DNA from: Rhodoligotrophos defluvii
Lineage (GTDB): Bacteria; Pseudomonadota; Alphaproteobacteria; Rhizobiales; Im1
DNA length: 64,000 bases
Direction of reading: 5' to 3'
NCBI RefSeq assembly: GCF_005281615.1
Contig: NZ_SZZM01000003.1
Span: 62,001-126,000 of the forward strand
Positions 17,968 to 28,879 of this stretch are shown in pieces. Under the pieces are notes generated by a model. The model had not been told where the DNA came from. It ran no database searches and saw nothing but the letters and a program-made list of their open reading frames with translations. Each line of letters opens with the position of its first letter. The stretch's first letter is position 1. The position numbers and the translations under genes are program-made.

Positions 17968-18179
17968 GGCAAGGGTCTCCTAGAGATTCAGATATTTGCG
18001 ATGTCACAGGGGGATGCGCCGCGCGGGTCTTCAGGACGGTCTGGCACAATCCCGTGCCGGTCCGGCTGCAACGTGAGGCGCAGATCTGAAGGACGGCGTG
18101 CTGGTCAGCCGGGACATCGAGTTCCGGCTTCACCTGTTGGCAAGCCTAAGCGCCTAACGCGAAGTCGCGCGGATATCTG

Positions 18180-18569
18180 CTAGGAGAGGTGTCGCGGAGG
18201 ACGATGTGGCGGCGTGATGCCGAGCGCCCGCGCGGATGTCACCGGTGCAGGGGCGCAACGCTCGGACGTGAAGGTCGGTGTAGCGCTCGGAGCGTAGGCG
18301 GGGATTCCTGAAGCCGAGCAACCGACCACGCAGCATGATCCGGTATGGTTCGAGCCATCGTTATCGGAGTGCTGATGGTGCCCGAGCGGATGAAGCGGGG
18401 AAGTTTGGTGAGAGGCTGGAGGCTGGGACGTTACCTCCGCTGCGATGGACGCCTCTACGCCAACATGATCAAGCGTGTGCGCGGCAACATCTGGCGTCTG
18501 GGCCGCAACGAGGGCCACGAGCAGCGCCAAACACGCAAACAGACTTAACCGTATCGACCGTTTACCCAT
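18180..18569 (-). CDS. Small secreted protein with CCxxxC and Pro-rich end
   Basis: 129 residues: an N-terminal signal helix (LSLFACLALLVALVAA), a His-rich middle (HPLGHHQHSD), the cysteine cluster SCCVVGCSASG, and the end TPPHRPPRHL. Two other small proteins in this window (23760-24116 and 24471-24851) have the same plan: signal helix, a Cys cluster near the centre, and an end of the PPxPPRP kind. They may be one family of periplasmic metal-related proteins. I do not recognise a named family with certainty. It lies between the cytochrome c and cupredoxin genes in the copper block. Confidence 0.65.
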   Translation of the reverse strand: MGKRSIRLSLFACLALLVALVAAQTPDVAAHTLDHVGVEASIAAEVTSQPPASHQTSPLHPLGHHQHSDNDGSNHTGSCCVVGCSASGIPAYAPSATPTFTSERCAPAPVTSARALGITPPHRPPRHLS

Positions 18570-18638
18570 GACCCCAAGAACCTGTCGAGCCCTTTTCCAT
18601 AGCGGATAGCAAGCCGGAATGCAAGATCTCCAAGCGTG

Positions 18639-19190
18639 TCAATGGCCCTGACCGCGCTCCGGTTGTGCCCTCTCAGGTCGTCCGTTGGCAGCTTCCATTT
18701 CCATCCGCCGGTAGTCCTCGGCCGACATGGTCGGAAGCGTCTTGACGAAGGCCACCATGGCCCAGAGCTCGTCATCGCCATGTGTAGGCCCCCAGGCCGG
18801 CATGCCCGTCATCCGGATACCGTGCTTGGCGATCCAGAACAGCTCCGCCGTGCTCCATTCCGGGACCACGTCGGCGAGCGGCGGTGGCTGCGGCCGTAGG
18901 CCTCTGCCCATCTCCGAGCGCTCCACGCCGGGCGCACCGTGGCAGGCAACGCAGGTCTCCCGGAAATGCTCGAAGCCGCGCCGGATCTGGGCCTCACTGA
19001 ATTCCGCCGGTACCTGCACCTCATCAGCCTTCGCTTCGACCGATCGATGCTTGGCGGTATCCAGGATCCATCTTCCAAGGGCCGTATGGGGCTCCGTGGC
19101 CGCAACGTTGTACCAGCCGGAGTAGAGAAGGATTGTCCCTGCCACAATGAGGACGACGAGACAGAGGATGAACCCCGCGAATATCCTCAT
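18639..19190 (-). CDS. Membrane-anchored cytochrome c
   Basis: 183 residues. One N-terminal membrane helix (FILCLVVLIVAGTILLYSG) is followed by a class I cytochrome c domain with the haem site CVACH near residue 83 and a distal Met in the GMPAWGPTH run. The C-terminal tail is Glu/Arg rich. It would pass electrons at the outer face of the inner membrane, for instance to the nearby pseudoazurin or multicopper oxidase. Its ATG overlaps the stop of the CDF gene (4 bases). Confidence 0.9.
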   Translation of the reverse strand: MRIFAGFILCLVVLIVAGTILLYSGWYNVAATEPHTALGRWILDTAKHRSVEAKADEVQVPAEFSEAQIRRGFEHFRETCVACHGAPGVERSEMGRGLRPQPPPLADVVPEWSTAELFWIAKHGIRMTGMPAWGPTHGDDELWAMVAFVKTLPTMSAEDYRRMEMEAANGRPERAQPERGQGH

Positions 19191-20143
19191 CGCTGACCTC
19201 CCGCCATGTCGCGTTCGGATCGGGTGATGTCGATCGCCTCCGCACCCTTCTCGCCCTCGAGGCAGCGCTCCTCAATCTGCACCGTCGAAAAGTAGATCTT
19301 GAAGCGCTCCTTCAGCAGATCATGGACGGTCTGCTGCACCCGGGCGCCATCCTGAGCAAAGTCGCGCACGCAGACATGACCGGAGAAGATGTTTCGTCCC
19401 GAGGTGAGGCTCCAGGCATGCACATGATGCACGTCGGTGACGCCTTCCACGTCGCGGATTGCTCCCATCGCAGCTTCTAGGTCGAGGTCCTCGGGCGTGC
19501 CCTGCAGCAGGATGTGCAGCGAATTGCGTAAGATGCTCCACGACGCCCAGAACAGCACGAGACCGAAGGCCATGCCGAGCAGCGGATCGATCGGGAGGAA
19601 GCCGGTGAAGCGGATGACCAGCGCCGAGACGATGATGATGAAGCTGCCGACGAAGGTCTGCAGGATGTGCCAGTACGCCCCCTGCATGTTGAGGTTGCCC
19701 TTCTGGCGTTTGTAGAGGAGCCAGAGCGCCACCAGCTCAGTCGCGATGCCGCCGGCGGCGGCGAACAGCATCGGGGTGGTGGCGAGCTCGATCGGCTCCA
19801 TGAGGCGCATGGCGCCCATCCACAGCACGTAGGCGGCCATGCCGACCAGAAACAGGCCGTTGAAGAGCGCGCCCAGGATCTCAGCGCGGATCCAGCCGAA
19901 GGTCTGGGTGGGCGAGGCGCCGCGCTCGCCCAGACGCTGTGCTGCCAGCGCGATCAGCACGCCGCCCACCGCCGAGAAAGTATGGAAGGCATCGGACATA
20001 ACGGCGACCGAGCCTGTCCATAATCCGATGCCGAGCTCGACGAGGAAGTAGATCCCGGTCAGCCAACCGGAGATCACCAGCGCCCGGCGGTCGCCACTGG
20101 CCGGCATGTGCCCGGCGTGCCCGCCGCCGTGATTCATCGCCAT
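19187..20143 (-). CDS. Cation diffusion facilitator transporter with altered metal site
   Basis: 318 residues with the six-helix CDF fold, a His-rich N-terminus (MNHGGGHAGHM) and the cytoplasmic C-terminal domain (DVEGVTDVHHVHAWSL). In most Zn/Co/Ni CDF proteins the transport site is HxxxD in helix 2 and HxxxD in helix 5. Here helix 2 reads SDAFHTFSA and helix 5 reads WHILQTFVG: His54 and His159 are kept, but both Asp are replaced (Ala58 and Thr163). This predicts a changed metal or a changed mechanism. It is coded between the P-type ATPase and a cytochrome c gene, suggesting copper or another soft metal. Confidence 0.88.
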   Translation of the reverse strand: MAMNHGGGHAGHMPASGDRRALVISGWLTGIYFLVELGIGLWTGSVAVMSDAFHTFSAVGGVLIALAAQRLGERGASPTQTFGWIRAEILGALFNGLFLVGMAAYVLWMGAMRLMEPIELATTPMLFAAAGGIATELVALWLLYKRQKGNLNMQGAYWHILQTFVGSFIIIVSALVIRFTGFLPIDPLLGMAFGLVLFWASWSILRNSLHILLQGTPEDLDLEAAMGAIRDVEGVTDVHHVHAWSLTSGRNIFSGHVCVRDFAQDGARVQQTVHDLLKERFKIYFSTVQIEERCLEGEKGAEAIDITRSERDMAGGQR

Positions 20144-20195
20144 GATATGCTCCCGAAGATGCCGCTCATGGGTGCCTCACCGTATTCCCGCTCGC

Positions 20196-22868
<2,673 letters not shown>

Positions 22869-23010
22869 GGCGCGGCTCCTCCCCGAATGGTGGCTCCGGA
22901 CGGCTGCTGCGCCGTTTGCTCGGCCATTGCAACGCTCCAGAATCCAGGAATCGACGGGCGGGGCCGCCCGATCCCACCCGCGGCTCAATCGCAAGCCGAA
23001 CGGCTGCGGC

Positions 23011-23415
23011 TTAGGCAGCCATGCTGCGCGCGGCTTCCTGACAGGCCTGCTCGCAGCGGCGGCACGCCTCAGCGCAGAGCCGGCAGTGCTCGTGCTGGCC
23101 AGCGTGGCGCTCGCACTCCTCACCACAGATACGGCAAGCGGTGGCGCAGGTCTCAAGCATGCCGCGGATCACCTGCTCGTTGGAGCCGGTGCGCCGCGTG
23201 GCAACGGCGCCCGTCGCGGCGCAAACGTCCGCGCAGTCCTGATTGAGACGGATGCACTGCGTGAGCTGCTGTACCATCTGCTCGCCGAGGCAAGCGTCCG
23301 CGCAGGCTGTGCAGGCTTGTGCGCAGGCGTAGCACTCCTCCACGCAGCGGATCAGGGCATCATTGGTATTGCCTTGCACATGGGGGTGCGTGCGAATCAT
23401 CTCTTGTGCATGCAT
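23011..23415 (-). CDS. Four-helix-bundle copper-storage protein (Csp/DUF326 family)
   Basis: 134 residues from ATG 23415, chosen because AGGAGACC precedes it; an upstream in-frame ATG adds six residues. I count 18 cysteines, mostly in CxxxC spacing along predicted helices ([32 protein letters not shown]), the pattern of Csp proteins, whose Cys line the inside of a four-helix bundle and hold many Cu(I) ions. There is no signal peptide or Tat motif, so it should be the cytoplasmic Csp3-like kind. It is the promoter-proximal gene before the ATPase. Confidence 0.92.
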   Translation of the reverse strand: MHAQEMIRTHPHVQGNTNDALIRCVEECYACAQACTACADACLGEQMVQQLTQCIRLNQDCADVCAATGAVATRRTGSNEQVIRGMLETCATACRICGEECERHAGQHEHCRLCAEACRRCEQACQEAARSMAA

Positions 23416-23759
23416 GCTGTGGTCTCCTGTCATTCTGCGATCGGGATGGGGTGAACTCAGCGCTGACCCCGTCGCTGCTGCACGCCCGTAAATTCAAGCT
23501 TTGAATCAATCAGACGCTAATCACACAACTCCCTCAGGGTATGTTTGTTCCGAAAATCTAAAATAAAAATGCAGAATCGCTATGTTTAAATATGAAAACG
23601 AAGGCGCACTCGGAATATCAACTCCGAGACTATACTGAATTATTTTCTTCTTTACTGTAACTATGTTTCGCCAATCTGCGTCACGGCGCCACCCGAGCGC
23701 CGATGCGATCGGGAATTGTCACGCTGCCGGGGAATCTGCGATCTGCGGAATGATCCGGC
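23416..23759. promoter_or_regulatory. AT-rich intergenic region with two inverted repeats
   Basis: About 23490-23660 is much richer in A and T than everything around it. It holds ATTCAA (23492-23497) / TTGAAT (23501-23506) with a 3-base centre, and CTCGGA (23609-23614) / TCCGAG (23623-23628) with an 8-base centre. This is the likely promoter and control region for the minus-strand copper genes starting at 23415. No gene is seen in it. Confidence 0.45.
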
Positions 23760-24116
23760 TCAGGCGATGTCGACAGGTCTAGGAGGGAATGGATCGGGCG
23801 CGGTCTTGAGGCCGGCGCGATATGCGTCCGCCGGCGAAATCGCCTGCGCCGCATACGGCGTAAGAGGCAGCGGACCTGCGGGCAGGACGGCCGCCATCGC
23901 GGAGCAGGCCTTGGCGCAGGCAACGATAGCCGCGGCTTTTCTGGAGTGATGGTCAGTCGGGCAGTCGTCTAGCAAAGACTGCCCCGCGGACGTTCCCAAC
24001 GCCATGGCGCCGATTGCGCTCGCGTGCACGCCATGTATCTCGTGCACCGGCAGCCCCGAGGCAAAGGCGACGATGACGATCAGCACACACCAACGGCGGA
24101 ACGCTAGCGATCGCAT
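23760..24116 (-). CDS. Small secreted protein with Cys pair and PPRP end
   Basis: 118 residues. Signal helix (RRWCVLIVIVAFASGLPVHEI), an Ala/Gly-rich body with DDCPTDHHSRK and VACAKAC, and the end TAPDPFPPRPVDIA. It shares the plan of the genes at 18180 and 24471, and the C-terminal APDPFPPRP closely matches PPDPYPPRP of the latter. ATG 24116 has AGAAG before it. The much longer open frame upstream (to 24770) overlaps the opposite gene and looks like a shadow. Function unknown; context is copper. Confidence 0.6.
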   Translation of the reverse strand: MRSLAFRRWCVLIVIVAFASGLPVHEIHGVHASAIGAMALGTSAGQSLLDDCPTDHHSRKAAAIVACAKACSAMAAVLPAGPLPLTPYAAQAISPADAYRAGLKTAPDPFPPRPVDIA

Positions 24117-24470
24117 TCTTCTGATGTAGAAGGCCGCCTCTGCGTGGACAACCCGGGGCCACATTTCATCGACATCCACGGCGGTTGGAGGATTCCGCCA
24201 CGATGACGTGGCGGTCCTATCGATTCCGGACAATACGGGCACCAACCACCACCTCTGGGAGAACGTCGAAACGGCCGTTTGGTCGCCAGATTCTATTTGC
24301 GGACGGCTCTCGGCCCTGCGGATTGCCAGGGGGGCACAGCGTCGACCAGTACATTTACGTTTTCGCCCCCGCGTACCTCTTTTCCGGTTGCTTGTACCTC
24401 CTTGTCCGGCTTCCGGTGCGGCGCTCCGCCGCGCAACTCGGAGGTGGCGATCCATCGAGCAGAGGCCTAT
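24117..24470. promoter_or_regulatory. Divergent intergenic region with a strong GC hairpin
   Basis: This 354-base gap lies between two divergent small secreted-protein genes. It contains a perfect 8-bp inverted repeat, CCGCCACG (24195-24202) and CGTGGCGG (24207-24214), with a 4-base loop ATGA. The rest has somewhat lower GC, as expected for back-to-back promoters. No gene is convincing. Confidence 0.4.
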
Positions 24471-24851
24471 ATGACTGTCATGAGGCGTAATCCTCTTCTG
24501 CGCCGCGTCGTCGGAATACTTGCGATGGCGGCCATCCTTCTTAGCTTGCCGCTCCATGCCGGCATGGCGATGTCCGCGCCAGCGGGCACGGGAGCGGTCG
24601 AAGCGATGCTTCCAGCAGGCGAGGGCGCAATGCCGTCTTGCGACGGCTGTGGTGATGCCGGCGAAATGCCAATGATGACGGCTGTCGGCTGTGTCGCCCT
24701 TTGCGGCGGAGCCTTTGTCGCGATACCCGCGACGGTCGGCACATCCGAGCTGTTTGCACCGGCAACCCACGCGGTCCCCCTGGTTTGCCTGGCGGCCGGC
24801 ATTGCCGGCCCGCCCGATCCCTACCCTCCCCGACCCTTCTCCCGCGCCTGA
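24471..24851 (+). CDS. Small secreted protein, paralogue of the 23760 gene
   Basis: 126 residues. The signal helix is VVGILAMAAILLSLPLHAG, followed by a Met/Ala-rich stretch, the clusters CDGCGD and GCVALCGG, and the end GPPDPYPPRPFSRA. It heads the plus-strand redox operon; AGAGG lies five bases before the ATG. Similar in plan to the products at 18180 and 23760. The function is unknown; I infer a periplasmic role in metal handling. Confidence 0.62.
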   Translation: MTVMRRNPLLRRVVGILAMAAILLSLPLHAGMAMSAPAGTGAVEAMLPAGEGAMPSCDGCGDAGEMPMMTAVGCVALCGGAFVAIPATVGTSELFAPATHAVPLVCLAAGIAGPPDPYPPRPFSRA

Positions 24852-24986
24852 GTCGCGACGGCCCGCTGACTACGGGTCGCCGACACGTAGCGTGACGTCC
24901 CCGGAGCGCTCGCAGCGCCGGGACCGTGAGGTGGCCACCCCGATCCGGCTCGTCCAAGCCGGCGGTGGCGACGGGAGCGAGGAGAA

Positions 24987-26435
24987 GTGAACACCATAGC
25001 GTTGCCTGGATCGGCGCTGAGCCGCCGATCGGTTCTATTGGGTGCCGGCGCAACCGCGCTCGCCCCCATCCTGCCGAGGATTGGTGCGGCTGCAGTGACC
25101 GAGCGGACCCAGCGGGAGGTCAAGCTTGCCGCCGCGCCGGGTCGCGTGCGGCTGGTCCCGCCGCCTCACCCCGAGACCGCGGTCTGGGGCTACAACGGCG
25201 CCGTCCCCGGTCCGGAGATCCGCGTCCGCCAGGGCGAGCGACTGCGCGTGCTCGTCGAGAACGGGCTCGATGAAGGAACGACCGTGCACTGGCACGGCGT
25301 GCGTCTGCCGAACGCCATGGACGGTGTACCGCACCTGACACAGAAGCCGATCGGGCCGGGTGAGACCTTCACCTATGCGTTCGACGTGCCGGATGCCGGC
25401 ACCTACTGGTACCATCCGCACCAGCGCAGCTTCGAGCAGGTCGGCCGCGGCCTCTACGGCGCCCTGATCGTCGAGGAGCGCGAGCCGGTCCGGGTGGACC
25501 GGGACGTCACCTGGCTTCTCGGTGACTGGCGGCTGCTCGAGGACGCCTCGATCAGCGGCGACTTCGGCAACCGCCACGACATGAGCCACGCCGGGCGGAT
25601 CGGCAACACCGTCACGATCAACGGGCAAATCCTTGAGCGCTTCCCGGTCCGAGCCGGGGAACGCATACGGCTGCGCCTGATCAATGCGGCGACCGCGCGC
25701 ATCTTCGGGCTGGAGTTCCAGGGTCACCGCCCGTGGGTGATCGCGCTCGATGGTCAGCCCGTGGCACCCCACGAACCGCAGGGCGGTCGCGTCGTCCTCG
25801 GTCCGGCGATGCGCGCCGACGTCGTCCTCGACATGGCGGGCGAGCCCGGGGACCGCTTCACGGTCGCAGACACGTTCTACGAAGGCCTCGAATACCGCCT
25901 CGTCGATCTCGCTTATATCGACGCGCCGCCCCTGCGCGAGCACCTGCTCGATGCGGCCATAGCGCTGCCACCGAATCCTCTCCCCGAGCCCGACGTGAGC
26001 GCCGCCGAGCGACACGAGATCGTCTTCGGCGGCGGCATGATGGGCATGATGTCGAGCGCCATGGTCGGCGGCGAGCGCATGGACATGCGCGCGATGATGC
26101 GGCGGGGGCTCGCCTGGACCGTGAACGGCGTCTCGGCCACAGGGCACGTGCATGATCCGGCCGTGACGCTGACGCGGGGGCGATCCTACGTCTTCGATCT
26201 GCGTAACGAGACCGCCTGGTGGCACCCGATCCACCTGCACGGCCACGCGTTCCGCGTGATCGCCCGCAACGGCGCACCGACCCGTTACCGGGAATGGCAG
26301 GACACGGTCCTGTGTGCGCCGCGCGAGCGCGTCGAGATCGCCTTCGTCGCCGACAACCCCGGCGACTGGATGCTCCACTGCCACGTCCTCGTTCACCAGG
26401 CCGGCGGGATGATGAGCACGATCCGCGTGGCCTGA
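24987..26435 (+). CDS. Multicopper oxidase family protein
   Basis: 482 residues with a Tat signal (SRRSVLLGAG, residues 12-21). All four copper-ligand regions are present: TVHWHGVRLP, TYWYHPHQRS, WWHPIHLHGHAF and MLHCHVLVHQAGGMM. A Met-rich stretch (GGGMMGMMSSAMVGGERMDMRAMMRR) precedes the last domain, as in CueO-like cuprous oxidases. It is smaller than CopA coded at 15575 and has no long His/Met insert. Start is GTG 24987 with GAGGAG very close before it. It follows the small secreted protein gene and is the first enzyme of this operon. Confidence 0.92.
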   Translation: MNTIALPGSALSRRSVLLGAGATALAPILPRIGAAAVTERTQREVKLAAAPGRVRLVPPPHPETAVWGYNGAVPGPEIRVRQGERLRVLVENGLDEGTTVHWHGVRLPNAMDGVPHLTQKPIGPGETFTYAFDVPDAGTYWYHPHQRSFEQVGRGLYGALIVEEREPVRVDRDVTWLLGDWRLLEDASISGDFGNRHDMSHAGRIGNTVTINGQILERFPVRAGERIRLRLINAATARIFGLEFQGHRPWVIALDGQPVAPHEPQGGRVVLGPAMRADVVLDMAGEPGDRFTVADTFYEGLEYRLVDLAYIDAPPLREHLLDAAIALPPNPLPEPDVSAAERHEIVFGGGMMGMMSSAMVGGERMDMRAMMRRGLAWTVNGVSATGHVHDPAVTLTRGRSYVFDLRNETAWWHPIHLHGHAFRVIARNGAPTRYREWQDTVLCAPRERVEIAFVADNPGDWMLHCHVLVHQAGGMMSTIRVA

Positions 26436-26463
26436 TCGCAACCCTTTCGATGGAGAACCGACG

Positions 26464-26904
26464 ATGCGCTTCCTCAATACCCTTCCCCTGCTGCTCGGCC
26501 TGGCACTCGCGAGCCCGGCGTTCGCTGGCGCGACACCCGCGCACAAAGCAACCCTCTACAAGAATCCGCAGTGCGGCTGCTGCGAAGAGCACGCGAAATA
26601 TCTGCGCCAGAACGGCTTTGAGGTGAAGGTGGTGGCGACGCACGACCTGCCGCTGATCAAGCGGCAACACGGCGTCCCCGAGGGTCTCGAGGGCTGCCAC
26701 ACGATCCTCATCGGCGGCTATGTGGTCGAGGGGCACGTGCCGGCGAACACCCTGAACAAGCTCCTCGCCGAGAGACCGGCCATCAAGGGTGTGTCGCTGC
26801 CGGGCATGCCGATGGGTTCGCCCGGCATGAGCGGGCCGAAGACCGAGCCGTTCACAATCTACGGGTTCGGCGACGAGCCGACCGAGGTCTACGCCGTCGA
26901 ATGA
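26464..26904 (+). CDS. DUF411 metal-binding periplasmic protein
   Basis: 146 residues: signal peptide (LPLLLGLALASPAFA), then the DUF411 core with YKNPQCGCCEEHAKYL (CGCC metal site), the run VPEGLEGCHTILIGGYVVEGHVP, and PGMPMGSPGM near the end. DUF411 proteins are secreted or periplasmic and are found next to copper and silver resistance genes; the CxCC plus Cys at LEGCHT and Met residues suggest copper binding. It overlaps the next cytochrome gene by 4 bases. Confidence 0.9.
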   Translation: MRFLNTLPLLLGLALASPAFAGATPAHKATLYKNPQCGCCEEHAKYLRQNGFEVKVVATHDLPLIKRQHGVPEGLEGCHTILIGGYVVEGHVPANTLNKLLAERPAIKGVSLPGMPMGSPGMSGPKTEPFTIYGFGDEPTEVYAVE

Positions 26905-27392
26905 TGGAGGTAGAACGCCGGGCAAGGATGCGCTCGCCCGCCGGCCTCGCTCTGGGCGCCGCCGTCATCGGCCTTACGGCCCTGGTCGGGTGGATTCTTT
27001 GGCCATCGACGACCACGGGGCGCGCCGACCCCGACGACCCGCGCCAAGTGGCGCTCGGCGAGACGATCTACCAGCGGTATTGCGCGAGCTGCCACGGCGC
27101 CCGGTTGGAAGGCCAACCGAACTGGCGCGCCCGCAAACCGGACGGTCGTCTGCCGGCACCGCCGCACGACGCAACAGGCCATACTTGGCACCACCCGGAC
27201 GAGCAGCTGTTCCGGATCACGAAATCGGGGCTCGGACCGCCGCTCGCTCCCTCGGGATATGAGAGCGACATGCCGGCCTTCGGCGGCACCCTGACCGACG
27301 AACAGATCTGGGCCGTCCTCGCCTTCATTAAGAGTCAATGGCCGGCGGCGATACAAGCCCGCCAGACCCGCCTAAACGGAGCGCACCGATGA
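26901..27392 (+). CDS. Cytochrome c, membrane-anchored
   Basis: 163 residues with one membrane anchor (ALGAAVIGLTALVGWILW) and a haem site CASCH about residue 55. The distal Met is likely in DMPAFGGTLTDEQIWAVLAFI, the usual end of class I cytochromes. It probably accepts electrons in the periplasm, perhaps from the multicopper-oxidase partner. Start codon ATG overlaps the DUF411 stop (ATGA); a second ATG at 26904 is also possible. Confidence 0.9.
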   Translation: MMEVERRARMRSPAGLALGAAVIGLTALVGWILWPSTTTGRADPDDPRQVALGETIYQRYCASCHGARLEGQPNWRARKPDGRLPAPPHDATGHTWHHPDEQLFRITKSGLGPPLAPSGYESDMPAFGGTLTDEQIWAVLAFIKSQWPAAIQARQTRLNGAHR

Positions 27393-27538
27393 TGGACTGC
27401 ATGATGGGCGGTGGCACGATGATGTGGGGCATGGGCCTCGTCGGCCTGCTCGTGATCGTAGTCCTCGTGCTCGCGGCCGCGGCGCTCCTCAAGTACCTGG
27501 TCTCGGGTAGAGGGCGCCGCGGGGATTCGGACCGATGA
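27389..27538 (+). CDS. Very small Met-rich membrane protein
   Basis: 49 residues: a Met-rich head (MMDCMMGGGTMMWGMG) followed by one membrane helix (LVGLLVIVVLVLAAAALL) and a basic tail (GRGRRGD). It overlaps both neighbours by 4 bases, which supports real, coupled translation. A Met/Cys cluster on the periplasmic side of one helix suggests Cu(I) binding, but no family is recognised. Confidence 0.7.
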   Translation: MMDCMMGGGTMMWGMGLVGLLVIVVLVLAAAALLKYLVSGRGRRGDSDR

Positions 27539-28134
27539 CGGCCCGTCAGGCGCTCGACCGGGAGACGCGGGCAAGTGTCGGTTCACCGGAGCCGATAATC
27601 CGGCGCCGGCGCCCCGCCTTCCTGGCGCCGATCGCGATCTTCGTGGCCCTGGCCGTGGCGCTCGCCTACGGCCTAACGCGTGATCCGCGGGAGATCCCCT
27701 CGGCCCTGATCGGCGAGCCCGTGCCCGAATTCAGCCTGCCGCCGGTGCCAAGATACGGCCCTGGCCTGTCGAGCGCTGACCTCAAGGGCGAGGTCTCGCT
27801 GGTCAACGTCTTCGCCTCGTGGTGCACCGCCTGCCGTTACGAGCACCCGCTGTTCATGCGGCTCAAGGAAGAGGGCGTCGTGCCGATCCACGGCCTGAAC
27901 TACAAGGACGCGCCCGAGGACGCGGCAGCATGGCTCGACGAGCTGGGCGCCCCCTACACGCGGACCGGGGCTGACCGCGACGGCCGTGTAGCGATCGAGT
28001 GGGGCGTCTATGGCGTTCCCGAAACCTTCGTCATCGACCAGGAGGGGCGGATCGCCTTCAAGCAGGTCGGCCCGGTTACGGCCGAGGTCCTTGAGACCGA
28101 GATCCTCCCCCTGGTCCGGGAGCTGCGGCGATGA
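27535..28134 (+). CDS. DsbE/CcmG-type periplasmic thioredoxin
   Basis: 199 residues. One N-terminal membrane helix (PIAIFVALAVALAYGL) and a thioredoxin fold with WCTAC (Cys97, Cys100) and the Pro loop YGVPETFVI. The layout VNVFASWCTACRYEHP and GLNYKDAPEDAAAWL is characteristic of DsbE/CcmG proteins, which reduce apocytochrome c or other periplasmic thiols. Overlaps the small membrane gene by 4 bases and the next thioredoxin gene by 4 bases. The only other cytochrome-maturation gene in the window is ccdA, so it may serve the copper proteins instead. Confidence 0.92.
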   Translation: MTARQALDRETRASVGSPEPIIRRRRPAFLAPIAIFVALAVALAYGLTRDPREIPSALIGEPVPEFSLPPVPRYGPGLSSADLKGEVSLVNVFASWCTACRYEHPLFMRLKEEGVVPIHGLNYKDAPEDAAAWLDELGAPYTRTGADRDGRVAIEWGVYGVPETFVIDQEGRIAFKQVGPVTAEVLETEILPLVRELRR

Positions 28135-28835
28135 AGACGGCGCTGATCGCAGCAGCAACGTCCCTCCTCGTGTTCTCGGCTGTGGCCGTTGGCCTCTACT
28201 GGTACCAGGAACGACCTATGTCCGCGTCGCCTCCTTCCGTCACGACTGGTGTCTCCTCTCCGCAGGCGAGCTTCGCGTTCACACTGCTAGAGGAACCGCG
28301 TCCACTGCCTGCGGTCGACTTCATTGACGGGGACGGGCGCACCATGACGCTGGCCGATTTCCGCGGCAAGGTCGTGCTCCTCAATATTTGGGCGACTTGG
28401 TGCGTCCCCTGCCGGGAAGAGATGCCGACCTTGGATCGCCTCCAAGCCGAGCTGGGCGGACCTGAATTTCAGGTCGTGGCCCTGTCGATCGACCGGGCGG
28501 GTCTCGACATCGTCCGCGCGTTCTATGACGAGACCGGAATCAAACACCTCGCCATGTATCTCGACAGCTCCGGCAAAGCGTCACGGGAGCTAGGCACGGT
28601 CGGGCTGCCGACGACTCTGCTGGTCGACCGCGAGGGCCGCGAGCTCGGCCGGCTGGTCGGCCCCGCGGAATGGGACAGCCCAGAGGTGGTGGCGTTCATC
28701 CGCGGGCATCTGGAACGGAAGACCGGGTCACGAGTGCTCCCAAGGACGGCCCGAACTGCCAGCCCTCGCCTTCCAGACGCGCAGTCCCTCGCCGCGGCGC
28801 ACATCGCGACCGGCCAGACCTCGGCCCCTCAATGA
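28131..28835 (+). CDS. TlpA/ResA-type thiol-disulfide oxidoreductase
   Basis: 234 residues: an N-terminal membrane anchor (SLLVFSAVAVGLYWYQ), then a thioredoxin domain with WCVPC (Cys91, Cys94), VLLNIWATWCVPCREEMP, and the cis-Pro loop VGLPTTLLVDREGREL. A 45-residue low-complexity tail follows (about 190-234). TlpA-type proteins reduce the copper sites of SCO and cytochrome oxidase subunit II. Two thioredoxins of different type side by side, and SCO and CcdA later in the same run, form a complete reducing pathway. Confidence 0.92.
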   Translation: MKTALIAAATSLLVFSAVAVGLYWYQERPMSASPPSVTTGVSSPQASFAFTLLEEPRPLPAVDFIDGDGRTMTLADFRGKVVLLNIWATWCVPCREEMPTLDRLQAELGGPEFQVVALSIDRAGLDIVRAFYDETGIKHLAMYLDSSGKASRELGTVGLPTTLLVDREGRELGRLVGPAEWDSPEVVAFIRGHLERKTGSRVLPRTARTASPRLPDAQSLAAAHIATGQTSAPQ

Positions 28836-28879
28836 AGGAAGCCCCTCATGCTCAACCGGAATAGGTCAGGAGAAAGCTC

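Noticed and set aside
19187-20143. Calling the CDF protein a standard Zn/Co exporter (CzcD/DmeF)
   Set aside because: Both aspartates of the transport site are absent, so a normal Zn/Co/Ni function is not supported.
22869-23156. N-terminal extension of the P1B ATPase
   Set aside because: It would overlap the Csp gene and has low-complexity sequence; ATG 22868 with a strong ribosome site fits the YHS domain start.
24117-24770. N-terminal extension of the small secreted protein at 23760-24116
   Set aside because: The extension is Arg-rich, overlaps the divergent gene and removes the signal peptide from the N-terminus; ATG 24116 is a better start.
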